From the NCBI GenBank assembly GCA_903839195.1, contig CAIMBK010000103.1:1-36636 (forward strand): DNA of 36,636 bases. The letters run 5' to 3'. This DNA is from an uncultured Bacteroidota bacterium. Its GTDB lineage: Bacteria; Bacteroidota; Bacteroidia; Flavobacteriales; Flavobacteriaceae. Positions 24,928 through 33,701 of this stretch are shown piece after piece. Position 1 is the first letter of the stretch. Each line of letters starts with the position of its first letter. Under the pieces are notes generated by a model that was not told the origin of the DNA, did no database searches, and saw only the letters and a list, made by a program, of their open reading frames with translations. The position numbers were made by a program, and so were the translations under genes.

Positions 24928-27783
24928 ATGAAATACAATCCGAATGAAGTAGAAGCCAAATGGCAAAAATATTGGGCAGAAAATCAAACTTTTGCCGCAA
25001 AAAATCAATCCGAAAAACCAAAACATTACGTTTTGGACATGTTTCCGTATCCCTCTGGCGCCGGTTTACACGTTGGGCATCCGCTAGGCTATATCGCATC
25101 GGATATTTATGCCCGTTTCAAACGTCACAAGGGGTTTAATGTTTTGCATCCGCAAGGTTATGATAGTTTTGGCCTTCCTGCAGAACAATATGCAATTCAA
25201 ACCGGACAACATCCCGATAAAACAACCAAAGAAAATATTGCCAGATACCGTCAACAACTCGACAAAATTGGTTTTTCATTTGATTGGAGTCGGGAAGTTC
25301 GTACTTCTGATGCTAATTATTACAAACATACGCAGTGGATTTTTATTCAATTATTTAATTCGTGGTATAACAAAACCAACGATAAAGCCGAAGATATTGA
25401 AACATTAATTGCCCTTTTCGAAAAAGAGGGAAATGCTAATGTTAATGCCGTTTGTGATGACAACATCGCTGTTTTTTCTTCATCCGATTGGAATACCTAT
25501 TCCTCCGAAGCGCAACAAAAAATCCTTTTACATTATAGATTAACCTATTTGGCAGAAACAGAAGTGAATTGGTGTCCAGGATTAGGCACCGTTTTGGCTA
25601 ACGACGAAATTGTAAATGGCGTTTCAGAACGAGGCGGACACCCGGTTGTTAGAAAGAAAATGACCCAATGGAGCATGCGAATTTCTGCTTATGCGGAGCG
25701 ATTATTACAAGGATTAGAAACCATTGATTGGACAGAAGCATTAAAAGAAAGTCAACGCAATTGGATTGGAAAATCCGTTGGAGCGATGGTTTCGTTTAAA
25801 GTCAAAAGTCAAAAGTCGAATGTCGAAAGTGAGCAACAATTCATAGATGTTTTCACCACGCGTCCCGACACGCTTTTCGGAGTAACCTTCATGACTTTGG
25901 CTCCCGAACACGAATTGGTTGCAGAAATCACAACTCCTGAACAAAAAATGGCTGTTGAAGCCTATATCGAAAAAACAGCAAAACGTTCGGAACGAGAAAG
26001 AATGGCCGATGTCAAAACTATTTCGGGGGTATTTACGGGCGCTTTTGCCGAACATCCTTTTACCAAAGAAGCGATTCCAGTTTGGATTGGCGACTATGTT
26101 TTGGCGGGCTATGGAACGGGCGCCGTAATGGCGGTTCCTTGCGGCGATGAAAGAGATTATGCTTTTGCCAACTTTTTTAAAGGTCAAAATGGAATGCCGG
26201 CAATCAAGAATGTTTTTGAAAATATCGATATATCTAATGAAGCTTATGGTTCAAAAGAAAATGTAATTATTGCTAATTCGGATTTTCTAAACGGATTGAA
26301 TTACAAAGAAGCCACTAAGAAAGTCATTGAAGAATTAGAAAAAATAAACCAAGGAAAAGGCAAAATCAATTACCGATTGCGCGATGCTGTTTTTTCGCGT
26401 CAGCGCTATTGGGGAGAACCATTTCCAGTTTATTATGTAAATGGTTTGCCACAAATGATTGATAAAAAATATTTGCCAATTCGTTTGCCCGAAGTAGAAA
26501 AATACTTACCAACCGAAGACGGGCAACCGCCATTAGGAAATGCAACGATTTGGGCTTGGGATACTGCAAACAATAAAGTTGTCGAAACAATTTTGGTTGA
26601 TAACAAAACCATTTTTCCGCTTGAATTGAACACCATGCCAGGTTGGGCGGGAAGTTCTTGGTATTGGATGCGGTACATGGATGCCCACAACGACAATGAA
26701 TTTGCGAGTCAAGAAGCCTTGAACTATTGGCAAAATGTGGATTTATACATTGGCGGAAGCGAACATGCAACCGGACATCTATTATACGCCCGTTTTTGGA
26801 ATAAATTTTTAAAAGACAAAGGTTTTGCACCCACCGAAGAACCCTTCAAAAAATTAATCAATCAGGGAATGATTTTGGGGATGAGTGCTTTTGTTTATAG
26901 AGAAGAAGGCTCAAATACCTTTTACTCAAAAAGTAAAATTACCAATATCAATACTCAAGCAATTCATGTTGATGTTTCTTTAGTAAATGCTTCTGACGAA
27001 TTGGATATTGAAGTATTCAAAAATTCGAGAGATGAATATAAAAAGGCAGTTTTCATAAATGAAGATAATGGAAAATTTATTGTCGGTCGTGAAGTAGAAA
27101 AAATGTCAAAATCTAAATATAATGTCGTAACGCCAGATGATATTTGCGAACAATACGGCGCCGATACGTTGCGATTGTACGAAATGTTTTTAGGACCATT
27201 GGAACAAGCAAAACCATGGAATACTGCTGGAATTTCGGGAGTTTTTAGTTTCTTGAAAAAACTTTGGCGTTTGTATAACGATGACGCTAATGGTTGTGTG
27301 GTCACCAATAACGAACCTTCAAAAGACAGTTTAAAAACCTTGCACAAAACCATCAAAAAAGTAAATGAAGACATTGAGAATTTTTCATTCAATACGTCGG
27401 TTTCACAGTTTATGATTTGCGTCAATGAATTGTCTGCTCAAAACTGTCATGAACGTACTATTTTAGAATCATTAGCCATTTTAATTTCTCCTTATGCGCC
27501 TCATATCGCCGAAGAATTATGGTCGCAACTGGGTTATTCGGAATCAATCGCAACGGCTGATTTTCCGGTTTTTGAAGCCAAGTATTTGGTAGAAAGCAGC
27601 AAGGAATATCCCGTTTCTTTCAATGGAAAAATGCGCTTCACTATCGAATTACCTTTGGATTTATCCGTGGCAAAAATCGAAGAAATAATCATGAAAGACG
27701 AAAGGACCATCAAACAATTAGAAGGAAAAATTCCAAATAAAGTGATTATTGTTCCAGGAAAAATTATTAATTTGGTCGAATAA
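24928..27783 (+). CDS. leuS: Leucyl-tRNA synthetase
   Basis: Class I synthetase charging tRNA-Leu, with a CP1 editing domain that clears mischarged products. The 951-aa protein shows the HIGH-type motif in PYPSGAGLHVGHPLGY near residue 50, the editing-domain threonine-rich block VFTTRPDTLFGVTF near 310, and the KMSKS loop EKMSKSKYNV near 727. Two insertions stand out: an acidic stretch at ~residues 150-195 (DIETLIALFEKEGNANVN...), common in Bacteroidota enzymes as I recall, and a repeat-encoded stretch VKSQKSNVESEQQ at ~residues 291-304. The start at 24928 is preferred to a GTG four codons upstream because MKYNPNEVEAKWQ is the usual N-terminus. Confidence 0.97.
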   Translation: MKYNPNEVEAKWQKYWAENQTFAAKNQSEKPKHYVLDMFPYPSGAGLHVGHPLGYIASDIYARFKRHKGFNVLHPQGYDSFGLPAEQYAIQTGQHPDKTTKENIARYRQQLDKIGFSFDWSREVRTSDANYYKHTQWIFIQLFNSWYNKTNDKAEDIETLIALFEKEGNANVNAVCDDNIAVFSSSDWNTYSSEAQQKILLHYRLTYLAETEVNWCPGLGTVLANDEIVNGVSERGGHPVVRKKMTQWSMRISAYAERLLQGLETIDWTEALKESQRNWIGKSVGAMVSFKVKSQKSNVESEQQFIDVFTTRPDTLFGVTFMTLAPEHELVAEITTPEQKMAVEAYIEKTAKRSERERMADVKTISGVFTGAFAEHPFTKEAIPVWIGDYVLAGYGTGAVMAVPCGDERDYAFANFFKGQNGMPAIKNVFENIDISNEAYGSKENVIIANSDFLNGLNYKEATKKVIEELEKINQGKGKINYRLRDAVFSRQRYWGEPFPVYYVNGLPQMIDKKYLPIRLPEVEKYLPTEDGQPPLGNATIWAWDTANNKVVETILVDNKTIFPLELNTMPGWAGSSWYWMRYMDAHNDNEFASQEALNYWQNVDLYIGGSEHATGHLLYARFWNKFLKDKGFAPTEEPFKKLINQGMILGMSAFVYREEGSNTFYSKSKITNINTQAIHVDVSLVNASDELDIEVFKNSRDEYKKAVFINEDNGKFIVGREVEKMSKSKYNVVTPDDICEQYGADTLRLYEMFLGPLEQAKPWNTAGISGVFSFLKKLWRLYNDDANGCVVTNNEPSKDSLKTLHKTIKKVNEDIENFSFNTSVSQFMICVNELSAQNCHERTILESLAILISPYAPHIAEELWSQLGYSESIATADFPVFEAKYLVESSKEYPVSFNGKMRFTIELPLDLSVAKIEEIIMKDERTIKQLEGKIPNKVIIVPGKIINLVE
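25801..25830 (+). repeat. Heptanucleotide tandem repeat inside leuS
   Basis: Four consecutive 7-nt units of the form GTCRAAW (GTCAAAA twice, then GTCGAAT and GTCGAAA) plus GT, all within the leuS coding frame. The array encodes the hydrophilic VKSQKSNVES stretch at the start of the CP1 editing domain. Confidence 0.85.
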
Positions 27784-27858
27784 TGACAAAATTTCAGGTT
27801 CCAAATTTGGCTTGTATTTTGATAGGGTTTATATAAATAACATTTAAAAGAAATCAAT

Positions 27859-28530
27859 ATGTATTTATTATTAGCAGGATTAATCATGTTATTAAGTTGG
27901 TTAGTAAGCAACCGACTAAAAAACAAATTCGAATTGTATTCCAAATTGCAATTGCAAAACGGAATGAGCGGTGCCGAAATCGCCGAAAAAATGCTTGCCG
28001 ATCATGGAATTACTGATGTAAAAGTAATTTCAACACCAGGTCAATTGACGGATCATTACAATCCAATGGACAAAACGGTTAATTTAAGCGAAGCGGTTTA
28101 TAATCAAAGAAATGCTGCCGCTGCTGCAGTTGCTGCTCACGAATGTGGTCACGCGGTGCAACACGCCACGGCTTATAGTTGGTTAGAAATGCGATCCAAA
28201 TTAGTTCCAATTTTGAGCGTAACGTCCAATTATGTGCAATGGATTTTGATTGGTGGAATTTTATTAATCAAAACTTTTCCCGCTTTGTTGTTAATGGGAA
28301 TAATTATTTTTGCCGCTACAACAGTTTTTTCAATCATCACTTTGCCGGTTGAATATGACGCAAGTAATCGCGCATTAGCTTGGTTAGAAAACAAAAACAT
28401 GTTGACAAACGAGGAACAAGCTGGTGCCAAAGACGCTTTGAAATGGGCCGCAAGAACGTATGTTGTTGCCGCAATTGGATCAATTGCAACGTTATTATAT
28501 TATGTAATGATTTATATGAACAGACGATAA
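27859..28530 (+). CDS. YugP-like integral membrane zinc metallopeptidase
   Basis: A 223-aa membrane protein of the neutral zinc metallopeptidase family 2 (YugP type). The zinc site is AAHECGHAVQHA (His94, Glu95, His98). Helices lie at residues ~2-17, ~115-150 and ~200-218, and the domain between starts with the family's SGAEIAEKMLADHGI. Length matches the family (~225). Substrates of this family are not established. It follows leuS after 75 nt and ends at its own terminator. A near-match to the -7 box (TATTTTG) lies at 27815-27821. Confidence 0.92.
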   Translation: MYLLLAGLIMLLSWLVSNRLKNKFELYSKLQLQNGMSGAEIAEKMLADHGITDVKVISTPGQLTDHYNPMDKTVNLSEAVYNQRNAAAAAVAAHECGHAVQHATAYSWLEMRSKLVPILSVTSNYVQWILIGGILLIKTFPALLLMGIIIFAATTVFSIITLPVEYDASNRALAWLENKNMLTNEEQAGAKDALKWAARTYVVAAIGSIATLLYYVMIYMNRR

Positions 28531-28551
28531 TAGGTTGAATTTTTAATTCAG

Positions 28552-28590
28552 AAAATCGGAAAATGACGAGTGTTGTTTTCCGATTTTTTT
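28552..28590 (+). terminator. Intrinsic terminator after the YugP-like gene
   Basis: AAAATCGGAAAA (28552-28563) pairs perfectly with TTTTCCGATTTT (28576-28587) around a 12-nt loop and runs into further T residues. It starts 22 nt after the stop. Confidence 0.9.
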
Positions 28591-28595
28591 ATAAC

Positions 28596-28619
28596 CAAAT
28601 CAACAAATCAACAAATCAA
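28596..28619. repeat. Octamer tandem repeat (CAAATCAA)x3
   Basis: Three perfect copies of the 8-nt unit CAAATCAA lie between the terminator and the stop of the convergent Lrp-family gene. Probably a simple-sequence tract; no function is evident. Confidence 0.85.
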
Positions 28620-28627
28620 TTTTTTCG

Positions 28628-29098
28628 TTACAATTGAATTTGTCGGTCAATTTGTTGGTCTAGAGAAATGAAGGTCTCTGTTCTCGAAACACCATCAATT
28701 GCTTGAATTTTTGAATTAAGAAGCGCCATTAAATGCTCGTTGTCTTTGCAAATAATTTTGATTAAAATAGACCAATTTCCAGTCGTATAGTGACATTCGA
28801 GGACTTCGGGAATTTTTCTTAATTCTCTAACAGCATCAAGATTTCGGGCCGCTTTGTCGAGATAAACCCCTACAAAAGCCATCGTGCTATAGCCTAAAAC
28901 TTTATGGTTTACCGTAAATTTAGAACCTGATATTACACCCGATTGTTCCAGTTTTCGCAATCTTTGGTGAATTGCAGCGCCAGATATTCCAATTTTATTG
29001 GCAATTTGTAGAATGGGTTTTCGAGCATCGTCCATCAAAAAACGAAGGATTTCTTTGTCAATTCCGTCTATTTCAATTTGTAAGGAATTTATCTTCAT
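28628..29098 (-). CDS. Lrp/AsnC-family transcriptional regulator
   Basis: A 156-aa DNA-binding regulator that senses amino acids. Residues ~14-60 form the winged helix-turn-helix (IDKEILRFLMDDARKPILQI, then IGISGAAIHQRLRKLEQSGVI). Residues ~70-150 form the RAM ligand and oligomer domain (VGVYLDKAARNLDAVREL, IDGVSRTETFISL). It lies 84 nt behind the saccharopine dehydrogenase-like gene on the same strand, which suggests it may respond to lysine or a related amino acid and control that gene; this is inference from context only. Confidence 0.92.
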   Translation of the reverse strand: MKINSLQIEIDGIDKEILRFLMDDARKPILQIANKIGISGAAIHQRLRKLEQSGVISGSKFTVNHKVLGYSTMAFVGVYLDKAARNLDAVRELRKIPEVLECHYTTGNWSILIKIICKDNEHLMALLNSKIQAIDGVSRTETFISLDQQIDRQIQL

Positions 29099-29146
29099 AG
29101 CTTCAAAATTAGTATCATTTCAATCTAAAAACTTTTAATTTATAAG

Positions 29147-29154
29147 CAAATATA
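29147..29154 (-). promoter_or_regulatory. -7 promoter box for the Lrp-family gene
   Basis: TATATTTG on the minus strand matches TAnnTTTG and lies 48 nt upstream of the ATG. A second match, TAATTTTG at 29104-29111, is so close to the ATG that it would give an almost leaderless mRNA. Confidence 0.5.
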
Positions 29155-29182
29155 AAAAAACAATACCTAAAAAGCTAAAAAA

Positions 29183-30553
29183 CTACCCCATTACATTGTT
29201 AGGGTTGTAGCCTTCATAGTGCATTTCTTTTTCGTTGAAAATAATCCCAAGTTCTTCGAGTTCTTTCAGAATTGGTAAATACACTTCTTTGCGAATCGGC
29301 AATTGAACACCAGGAGTTTTGATGTTTCCGTTCAGAATTTGAAGCGCTGCCATTGCCACGGGAAGGCCAACGGTTTTTGCCATTGCGGTATAGGTTTGGT
29401 CGTCACCAATGCAAACCATTTTGGAATCAATTTGTTTTTTGACGCCATTTATTTCGTAACCAAACTTGTGATACATTACAATCATGTCTTTGTCTTCGGG
29501 TTGTAATTTCCATTTGTCGGTGAGTATTTTTTCTAAAATTTGAGCTGGAGAAGCGTTTTTTAAACCCACAATTTTGTTGGGATTAAAAATATCCAATTCC
29601 ATTAATTTCTCCCAAACCACATCGTCCGGATCGATTTTTAAATTTAAACGCAGTTTAATTTCAACAGAATCTGTTGGGTGATAGGGTAGAAACGAATTCG
29701 TAAATTGGCGGTAGCTCATGTTTTCAGAATCATCCATTATATACGTATCATCCGTCATTCCGAGTTGAACAAACATATTCCAAGCTTTTGAAAAACCCAC
29801 TCTTCGGAGCGTTCCTCGGTATAAAGTGAGAATATCTTCTAGCCCGTAAATACTCCGATATTTCAACGAATCGCGATTGGCATATCCTTCAAATCGACCA
29901 AAACCTTCCACTTCCATGAATTCGGTTCGTCGGAATAATTTGTGATACGGAATGTATTTGTAAGTACCTTCTTGAATAAATTTGGCCGCTCCGCCTTGTC
30001 CGGCAAGAACAACATTTCTAGGTGCCCAAGTGAATTTATAATTCCACAGATTATTGTCCGATTCTGGGGCAACTAATCCGCCGCAAAAGGATTCAAACAA
30101 AATCATTTTTCCGCCTTTATCACGTATTTCATCAATAACTTTCATCGCGCTCATGTGGTCAATTCCTGGATCGAGCCCAATTTCGTTCATGAAGATGAGG
30201 TTATTTTCTTTGGCAGCAGCGTCCAATTCTTGCATCGCATCGCTAATGTAGGAAGCCGTAACCATATTTTTTTTGTAAACAATACAATCTTTGGCAATTT
30301 CAATGTGTAAATGAGCCGGAAGCATTGAAACAACAATATCGGCTTTTTCTATGACGCTTTTCCGTTGGTTTTCATCAAAAATATCTAACGGAATTGCGGT
30401 TGAATTCTTGTGGTTATTGGTTTTTCGTTGGGCTAATTCTAAAGAAATATCAGCAATAGTCAAATGCAGGTTTTCGGATTCCGACTTGTTTTGCAAATAA
30501 CGTATGAGTGACGAAGCCGATCTTCCAGCGCCAAGAATTAATATGTTTCTCAT
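29183..30553 (-). CDS. Saccharopine dehydrogenase-family protein
   Basis: A 456-aa NAD(P)-dependent enzyme of the saccharopine dehydrogenase family, probably of the glutamate-forming (LYS9) type that interconverts saccharopine and aminoadipate semialdehyde plus glutamate. The Rossmann motif ILGAGRSASSLIRYL opens the protein. It continues with DIVVSMLPAHLHIEIAKDC, the conserved FMNEIGLDPGIDHMSAMK, and the C-terminal domain with GLPVAMAALQILNG. Full length for the family. A Lrp/AsnC regulator follows on the same strand, which suggests amino-acid-responsive control and a lysine-degradation role; neighbouring lysine genes are absent, so the pathway assignment is tentative. Confidence 0.85.
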   Translation of the reverse strand: MRNILILGAGRSASSLIRYLQNKSESENLHLTIADISLELAQRKTNNHKNSTAIPLDIFDENQRKSVIEKADIVVSMLPAHLHIEIAKDCIVYKKNMVTASYISDAMQELDAAAKENNLIFMNEIGLDPGIDHMSAMKVIDEIRDKGGKMILFESFCGGLVAPESDNNLWNYKFTWAPRNVVLAGQGGAAKFIQEGTYKYIPYHKLFRRTEFMEVEGFGRFEGYANRDSLKYRSIYGLEDILTLYRGTLRRVGFSKAWNMFVQLGMTDDTYIMDDSENMSYRQFTNSFLPYHPTDSVEIKLRLNLKIDPDDVVWEKLMELDIFNPNKIVGLKNASPAQILEKILTDKWKLQPEDKDMIVMYHKFGYEINGVKKQIDSKMVCIGDDQTYTAMAKTVGLPVAMAALQILNGNIKTPGVQLPIRKEVYLPILKELEELGIIFNEKEMHYEGYNPNNVMG

Positions 30554-30573
30554 GAATTTCCTTTATTGGATAA

Positions 30574-30581
30574 CAAATGTA
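30574..30581 (-). promoter_or_regulatory. -7 promoter box for the saccharopine dehydrogenase-like gene
   Basis: TACATTTG on the minus strand matches TAnnTTTG, 20 nt upstream of the ATG. A second match, TATATTTG at 30620-30627, points the same way and may be an upstream promoter. Confidence 0.55.
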
Positions 30582-30630
30582 AGAATTTGATTGATTTTTT
30601 AGATAAAATTCTAATAAAACAAATATAATT

Positions 30631-30638
30631 TACTTTTG
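30631..30638 (+). promoter_or_regulatory. Orphan plus-strand -7 box in the 30554-30809 gap
   Basis: TACTTTTG matches TAnnTTTG and lies back to back with a minus-strand TATATTTG box at 30620-30627. No recognised gene starts just after it. A transcript from here would either extend the DUF423 leader to about 165 nt or be a separate small RNA. Confidence 0.4.
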
Positions 30639-30773
30639 TCAGAATTGTAAAAAAGATGTCATTTACTGCAAAAAGTAGGGCTAAAAAAATGAGAATTGTT
30701 TTCTTGATTTACTATTAAATGAATGAATTTTGAAATTAATAATAATAAATGCTACAATTCATAAAATATCAGA

Positions 30774-30781
30774 TAATTTTG
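30774..30781 (+). promoter_or_regulatory. -7 promoter box for the DUF423 gene
   Basis: TAATTTTG matches TAnnTTTG and lies 28 nt before the ATG at 30810. Confidence 0.55.
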
Positions 30782-30809
30782 CATTAACATTTATAAATTT
30801 TTAAAAAAA

Positions 30810-31202
30810 ATGGACAGAAAAATTCTTTCAACGGCATCAATTTTTGGTTTAATCGCGATAATTTTAGGAGCTTTTGGCGCTCATGCGTTAAAAAAAGTAT
30901 TGGATTTTCAAGAATTGAATACTTTTGAAACGGGCGTTAAATACCAATTAGCCCATGCGCTTTTTTTACTTTTTTTAGGAACTAATTCATTGATTTCACA
31001 AAAAAGAAAAACAATCCTCTTTTATTTAACATTTTTTGGTGTTTTTTTATTTTCTGGATCCATTTATTTGTTGGCTACAAATCGATTAACCACTTTCGAT
31101 TTTCGGGTAATTGGATTTGTAACTCCCATCGGTGGACTCCTGTTAATACTGGCATGGAGCATTTTATTTCTAAGTTTTATTACAAAAAAAAATAGTATGT
31201 AA
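30810..31202 (+). CDS. DUF423 (YgdD-type) small inner-membrane protein
   Basis: A 130-aa protein with four predicted helices (residues ~8-28, ~48-62, ~70-88, ~100-124). The signature of DUF423 is clear: GAFGAHALKKVLD after the first helix, then FETGVKYQLAHALFLLFLG, and a C-terminal TPIGGLLLILAWSILFL. Function of the family is unknown. It precedes pckA by 54 nt, but pckA has its own promoter box, so the two need not be coexpressed. Confidence 0.92.
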   Translation: MDRKILSTASIFGLIAIILGAFGAHALKKVLDFQELNTFETGVKYQLAHALFLLFLGTNSLISQKRKTILFYLTFFGVFLFSGSIYLLATNRLTTFDFRVIGFVTPIGGLLLILAWSILFLSFITKKNSM

Positions 31203-31213
31203 TTTTAATATTT

Positions 31214-31221
31214 TACCTTTG
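31214..31221 (+). promoter_or_regulatory. -7 promoter box for pckA
   Basis: TACCTTTG matches TAnnTTTG and lies 35 nt before the pckA ATG at 31257. Confidence 0.6.
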
Positions 31222-31256
31222 TAGGAAATAAAATAATACAACCAAAATAAATTTCT

Positions 31257-32882
31257 ATGGAGAATTACGTTCAATTTACGAAATCGATTTCGTTAACTAA
31301 ATACGGAATCAAAAACAGCACCGAAATTTATTACAACCCGTCGTTTGAATTTTTATTTCAAGAAGAAACAAATCCTGGTTTAGAAGGTTTCGAAAAAGGT
31401 ACAATTACCGAATTAGGCGCTGTTAATGTAATGACGGGAATTTTTACGGGAAGGTCGCCAAAAGACAAATATATTGTAAAAGACGAAATTACACGCGACA
31501 CGATTTGGTGGACTTCACAAAAAGCCAAAAACGATAACAAACCCATTAATCAGGAAGCATGGGCGGCCATGAAATCGAATACAATTGAGCAACTATCAAA
31601 CAAAAAATTATATGTAGTTGATGCTTTTTGTGGTGCCAATGAAAACTCCCGATTGAAAGTTCGCTTCGTGATGGAAGTGGCGTGGCAAGCGCATTTTGTA
31701 AAAAATATGTTTATCCGTCCAACGGAGGAAGAATTGGAAAACTTTGGCGAACCCGATTTTACAGTTTTAAATAGTTCCAAAGGCGGCTTGAAAAATTATG
31801 CGCAATTTGGATTGAATTCAGAAGTATATATTGCCTTTAATTTAACCGAAAAAATCCAATTAATAGGCGGCACTTGGTACGGTGGCGAAATGAAAAAAGG
31901 GTTGTTTTCAATGATGAATTATTATTTACCATTGAAAGGAATGGCGTCGATGCATTGTTCTGCCAACAAAGGAAAAGAAGGTGATGTTGCGATATTTTTT
32001 GGGTTGTCTGGAACTGGAAAAACTACTTTATCAACCGATCCAAAACGCGAATTAATTGGCGACGACGAACACGGATGGGATAATGACGGTGTTTTTAATT
32101 TTGAAGGCGGTTGTTATGCCAAAACCATCGATTTGAGCGAAGAAAACGAACCGGATATTTTTCATGCCATAAAACGAGACGCCCTTCTTGAAAATGTTAC
32201 GGTTGATTCCAATGGAAAAATAAATTTTTCGGATGGTTCTTTGACTCAAAATACGCGTGTATCGTATCCAATTTATCATATTGAGAATATTGTGAAACCT
32301 ATTTCAAAAGCGGGCCACGCTTCCAAAGTTATTTTCTTAACCGCCGATGCTTTTGGCGTATTTCCGCCTGTTTCAAAACTAACTCCTGAACAAACGAAAT
32401 ATTATTTTTTATCCGGATTTACTGCAAAATTAGCCGGAACAGAAAGAGGAATCACCAAGCCAGAACCCACCTTTTCGGCCTGTTTTGGAAAAGCATTTCT
32501 TTCCTTACATCCCACAAAATATGGCGAAGAATTGATAAAAAAAATGGAGGCCAATAATACCACAGCCTATATGATAAATACGGGTTGGAACGGAACCGGG
32601 AAAAGAATTTCTTTAAAAAATACACGCGCCATTATTGATCGAATTTTGGATGGCTCATTAGAAGATGCTCCCACACAAATTTTGCCCATTTTCAATCTCG
32701 AAATCCCAACGAATCTAGAAGGTGTTGACGATGCAATATTAGACCCAAGAGCGACCTATGAAGACGTTTCAGAATGGTCTACCAAAGCAATTGATTTGGC
32801 CGAACTTTTCATTAACAATTTCAAACAATATACCGAAAACCCACAAGGACAAGAGTTGGTAAAATTTGGTCCTCAGCTATAA
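31257..32882 (+). CDS. pckA: Phosphoenolpyruvate carboxykinase (ATP)
   Basis: Converts oxaloacetate and ATP to phosphoenolpyruvate, CO2 and ADP, the entry to gluconeogenesis. At 541 aa it matches the ATP-type family. Visible: substrate-binding [14 protein letters not shown] near residue 60, [11 protein letters not shown] near 205, the P-loop kinase-1a motif [11 protein letters not shown] (Lys near 255), the metal-binding kinase-2 motif [20 protein letters not shown], and [13 protein letters not shown] near 440. The kinase motifs belong to the ATP-dependent, not the GTP-dependent, enzyme. It has its own promoter and a strong terminator, so it is probably monocistronic. Confidence 0.97.
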   Translation: MENYVQFTKSISLTKYGIKNSTEIYYNPSFEFLFQEETNPGLEGFEKGTITELGAVNVMTGIFTGRSPKDKYIVKDEITRDTIWWTSQKAKNDNKPINQEAWAAMKSNTIEQLSNKKLYVVDAFCGANENSRLKVRFVMEVAWQAHFVKNMFIRPTEEELENFGEPDFTVLNSSKGGLKNYAQFGLNSEVYIAFNLTEKIQLIGGTWYGGEMKKGLFSMMNYYLPLKGMASMHCSANKGKEGDVAIFFGLSGTGKTTLSTDPKRELIGDDEHGWDNDGVFNFEGGCYAKTIDLSEENEPDIFHAIKRDALLENVTVDSNGKINFSDGSLTQNTRVSYPIYHIENIVKPISKAGHASKVIFLTADAFGVFPPVSKLTPEQTKYYFLSGFTAKLAGTERGITKPEPTFSACFGKAFLSLHPTKYGEELIKKMEANNTTAYMINTGWNGTGKRISLKNTRAIIDRILDGSLEDAPTQILPIFNLEIPTNLEGVDDAILDPRATYEDVSEWSTKAIDLAELFINNFKQYTENPQGQELVKFGPQL

Positions 32883-32885
32883 AAA

Positions 32886-32917
32886 AAATAAGCTTTTAGA
32901 TTTCTAAAAGCTTATTT
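32886..32917. terminator. Bidirectional terminator between pckA and hemD
   Basis: A near-perfect palindrome with 15-nt arms, AAATAAGCTTTTAGA and TCTAAAAGCTTATTT, around a 2-nt loop lies between two convergent genes. The minus-strand side is followed by a long T-run (strong for hemD); the plus-strand side has a weaker T-rich tail (for pckA). Confidence 0.9.
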
Positions 32918-32937
32918 AATATGGAATATTTTGTAAT

Positions 32938-33690
32938 TTATTTATTGGCTTTTGCAATATATTTTTCTAAAGCCATTGTCATAGAAGGCGATTCTGGAGA
33001 AGGCGCCATAATATCTACACGCAAACCATGTTCTAAAGCTTCTTTTTGAGTACTACTTCCGAAAACAGCAATTCGAGTTTCATTTTGATCGAAATCAGGA
33101 AAATTCATAAACAATGATTTAATTCCTGTTGGACTAAAAAAGGCCAAAATATCATAATATACATTTGCCAAATCCGACAAATCACTCATTACGGTTTTGT
33201 AAAAAATAGCTTGCGTCCAATCCACTTTTAAATTATTCAACGTTATTGGCGCTTCAACATTCAGTTGATCCGATGCAGGTAAAAGAAATTTTTCGTCTTT
33301 ATATTTTTTAATTAATGGGGACAAATCAGCAAAATCCTTTTGACCAACATAAATTTTACGTTTCCGATACACCACATATTTTTGAAGATAAAACGCAACA
33401 GCTTCCGATTGACAGAAATATTTCAAACCTTCGGGAACTTTATAGCGCATTTCATCGGCCACTCTAAAAAAATGATCCACCGCATTTTTGCTTGTTAAAA
33501 TAATAGCAGTATAATTATTGATGTCGATTTTTTGTAGTCGAATTTCTTTCGCGTTTACGCCTTCAACATGAATAAAAGGTCTAAAATCAATTTTTACTTT
33601 ATGCTTTTGTTGTAAATCAAAGTAAGGCGAATTTTCTACCTTAGGCTCGGGCTGTGACACCAAAATTGTTTTCACTTTCATAACGGACAT
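32938..33690 (-). CDS. hemD: Uroporphyrinogen-III synthase
   Basis: Cyclises hydroxymethylbilane with D-ring inversion to uroporphyrinogen III in heme synthesis. The 250-aa protein is of usual length and has the two-lobed pattern of this weakly conserved family: YTAIILTSKNAVDHFF near residue 60, YVGQKDFADLSPLIKKY near 115, LLPASDQLN near 138, and YDILAFFSPTGIKSLF near 180 followed by RIAVFGSSTQKEALEHG. It follows a DUF4271 gene by 11 nt on the same strand, a pairing characteristic of Bacteroidota. A second in-frame ATG three codons in (33681) is an equally possible start. Confidence 0.88.
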   Translation of the reverse strand: MSVMKVKTILVSQPEPKVENSPYFDLQQKHKVKIDFRPFIHVEGVNAKEIRLQKIDINNYTAIILTSKNAVDHFFRVADEMRYKVPEGLKYFCQSEAVAFYLQKYVVYRKRKIYVGQKDFADLSPLIKKYKDEKFLLPASDQLNVEAPITLNNLKVDWTQAIFYKTVMSDLSDLANVYYDILAFFSPTGIKSLFMNFPDFDQNETRIAVFGSSTQKEALEHGLRVDIMAPSPESPSMTMALEKYIAKANK

Positions 33691-33701
33691 TTTCTAATTC
33701 G

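Noticed and set aside
25741..26830. Long antisense open frames over leuS
   Set aside because: They lie opposite a strongly conserved synthetase, resemble no known protein and carry no start context; they are codon-bias shadows.
30656..30718. 20-codon open frame as an annotated gene
   Set aside because: Placement after an orphan promoter is suggestive, but length and AT-rich composition give no coding evidence; kept only as part of a finding.
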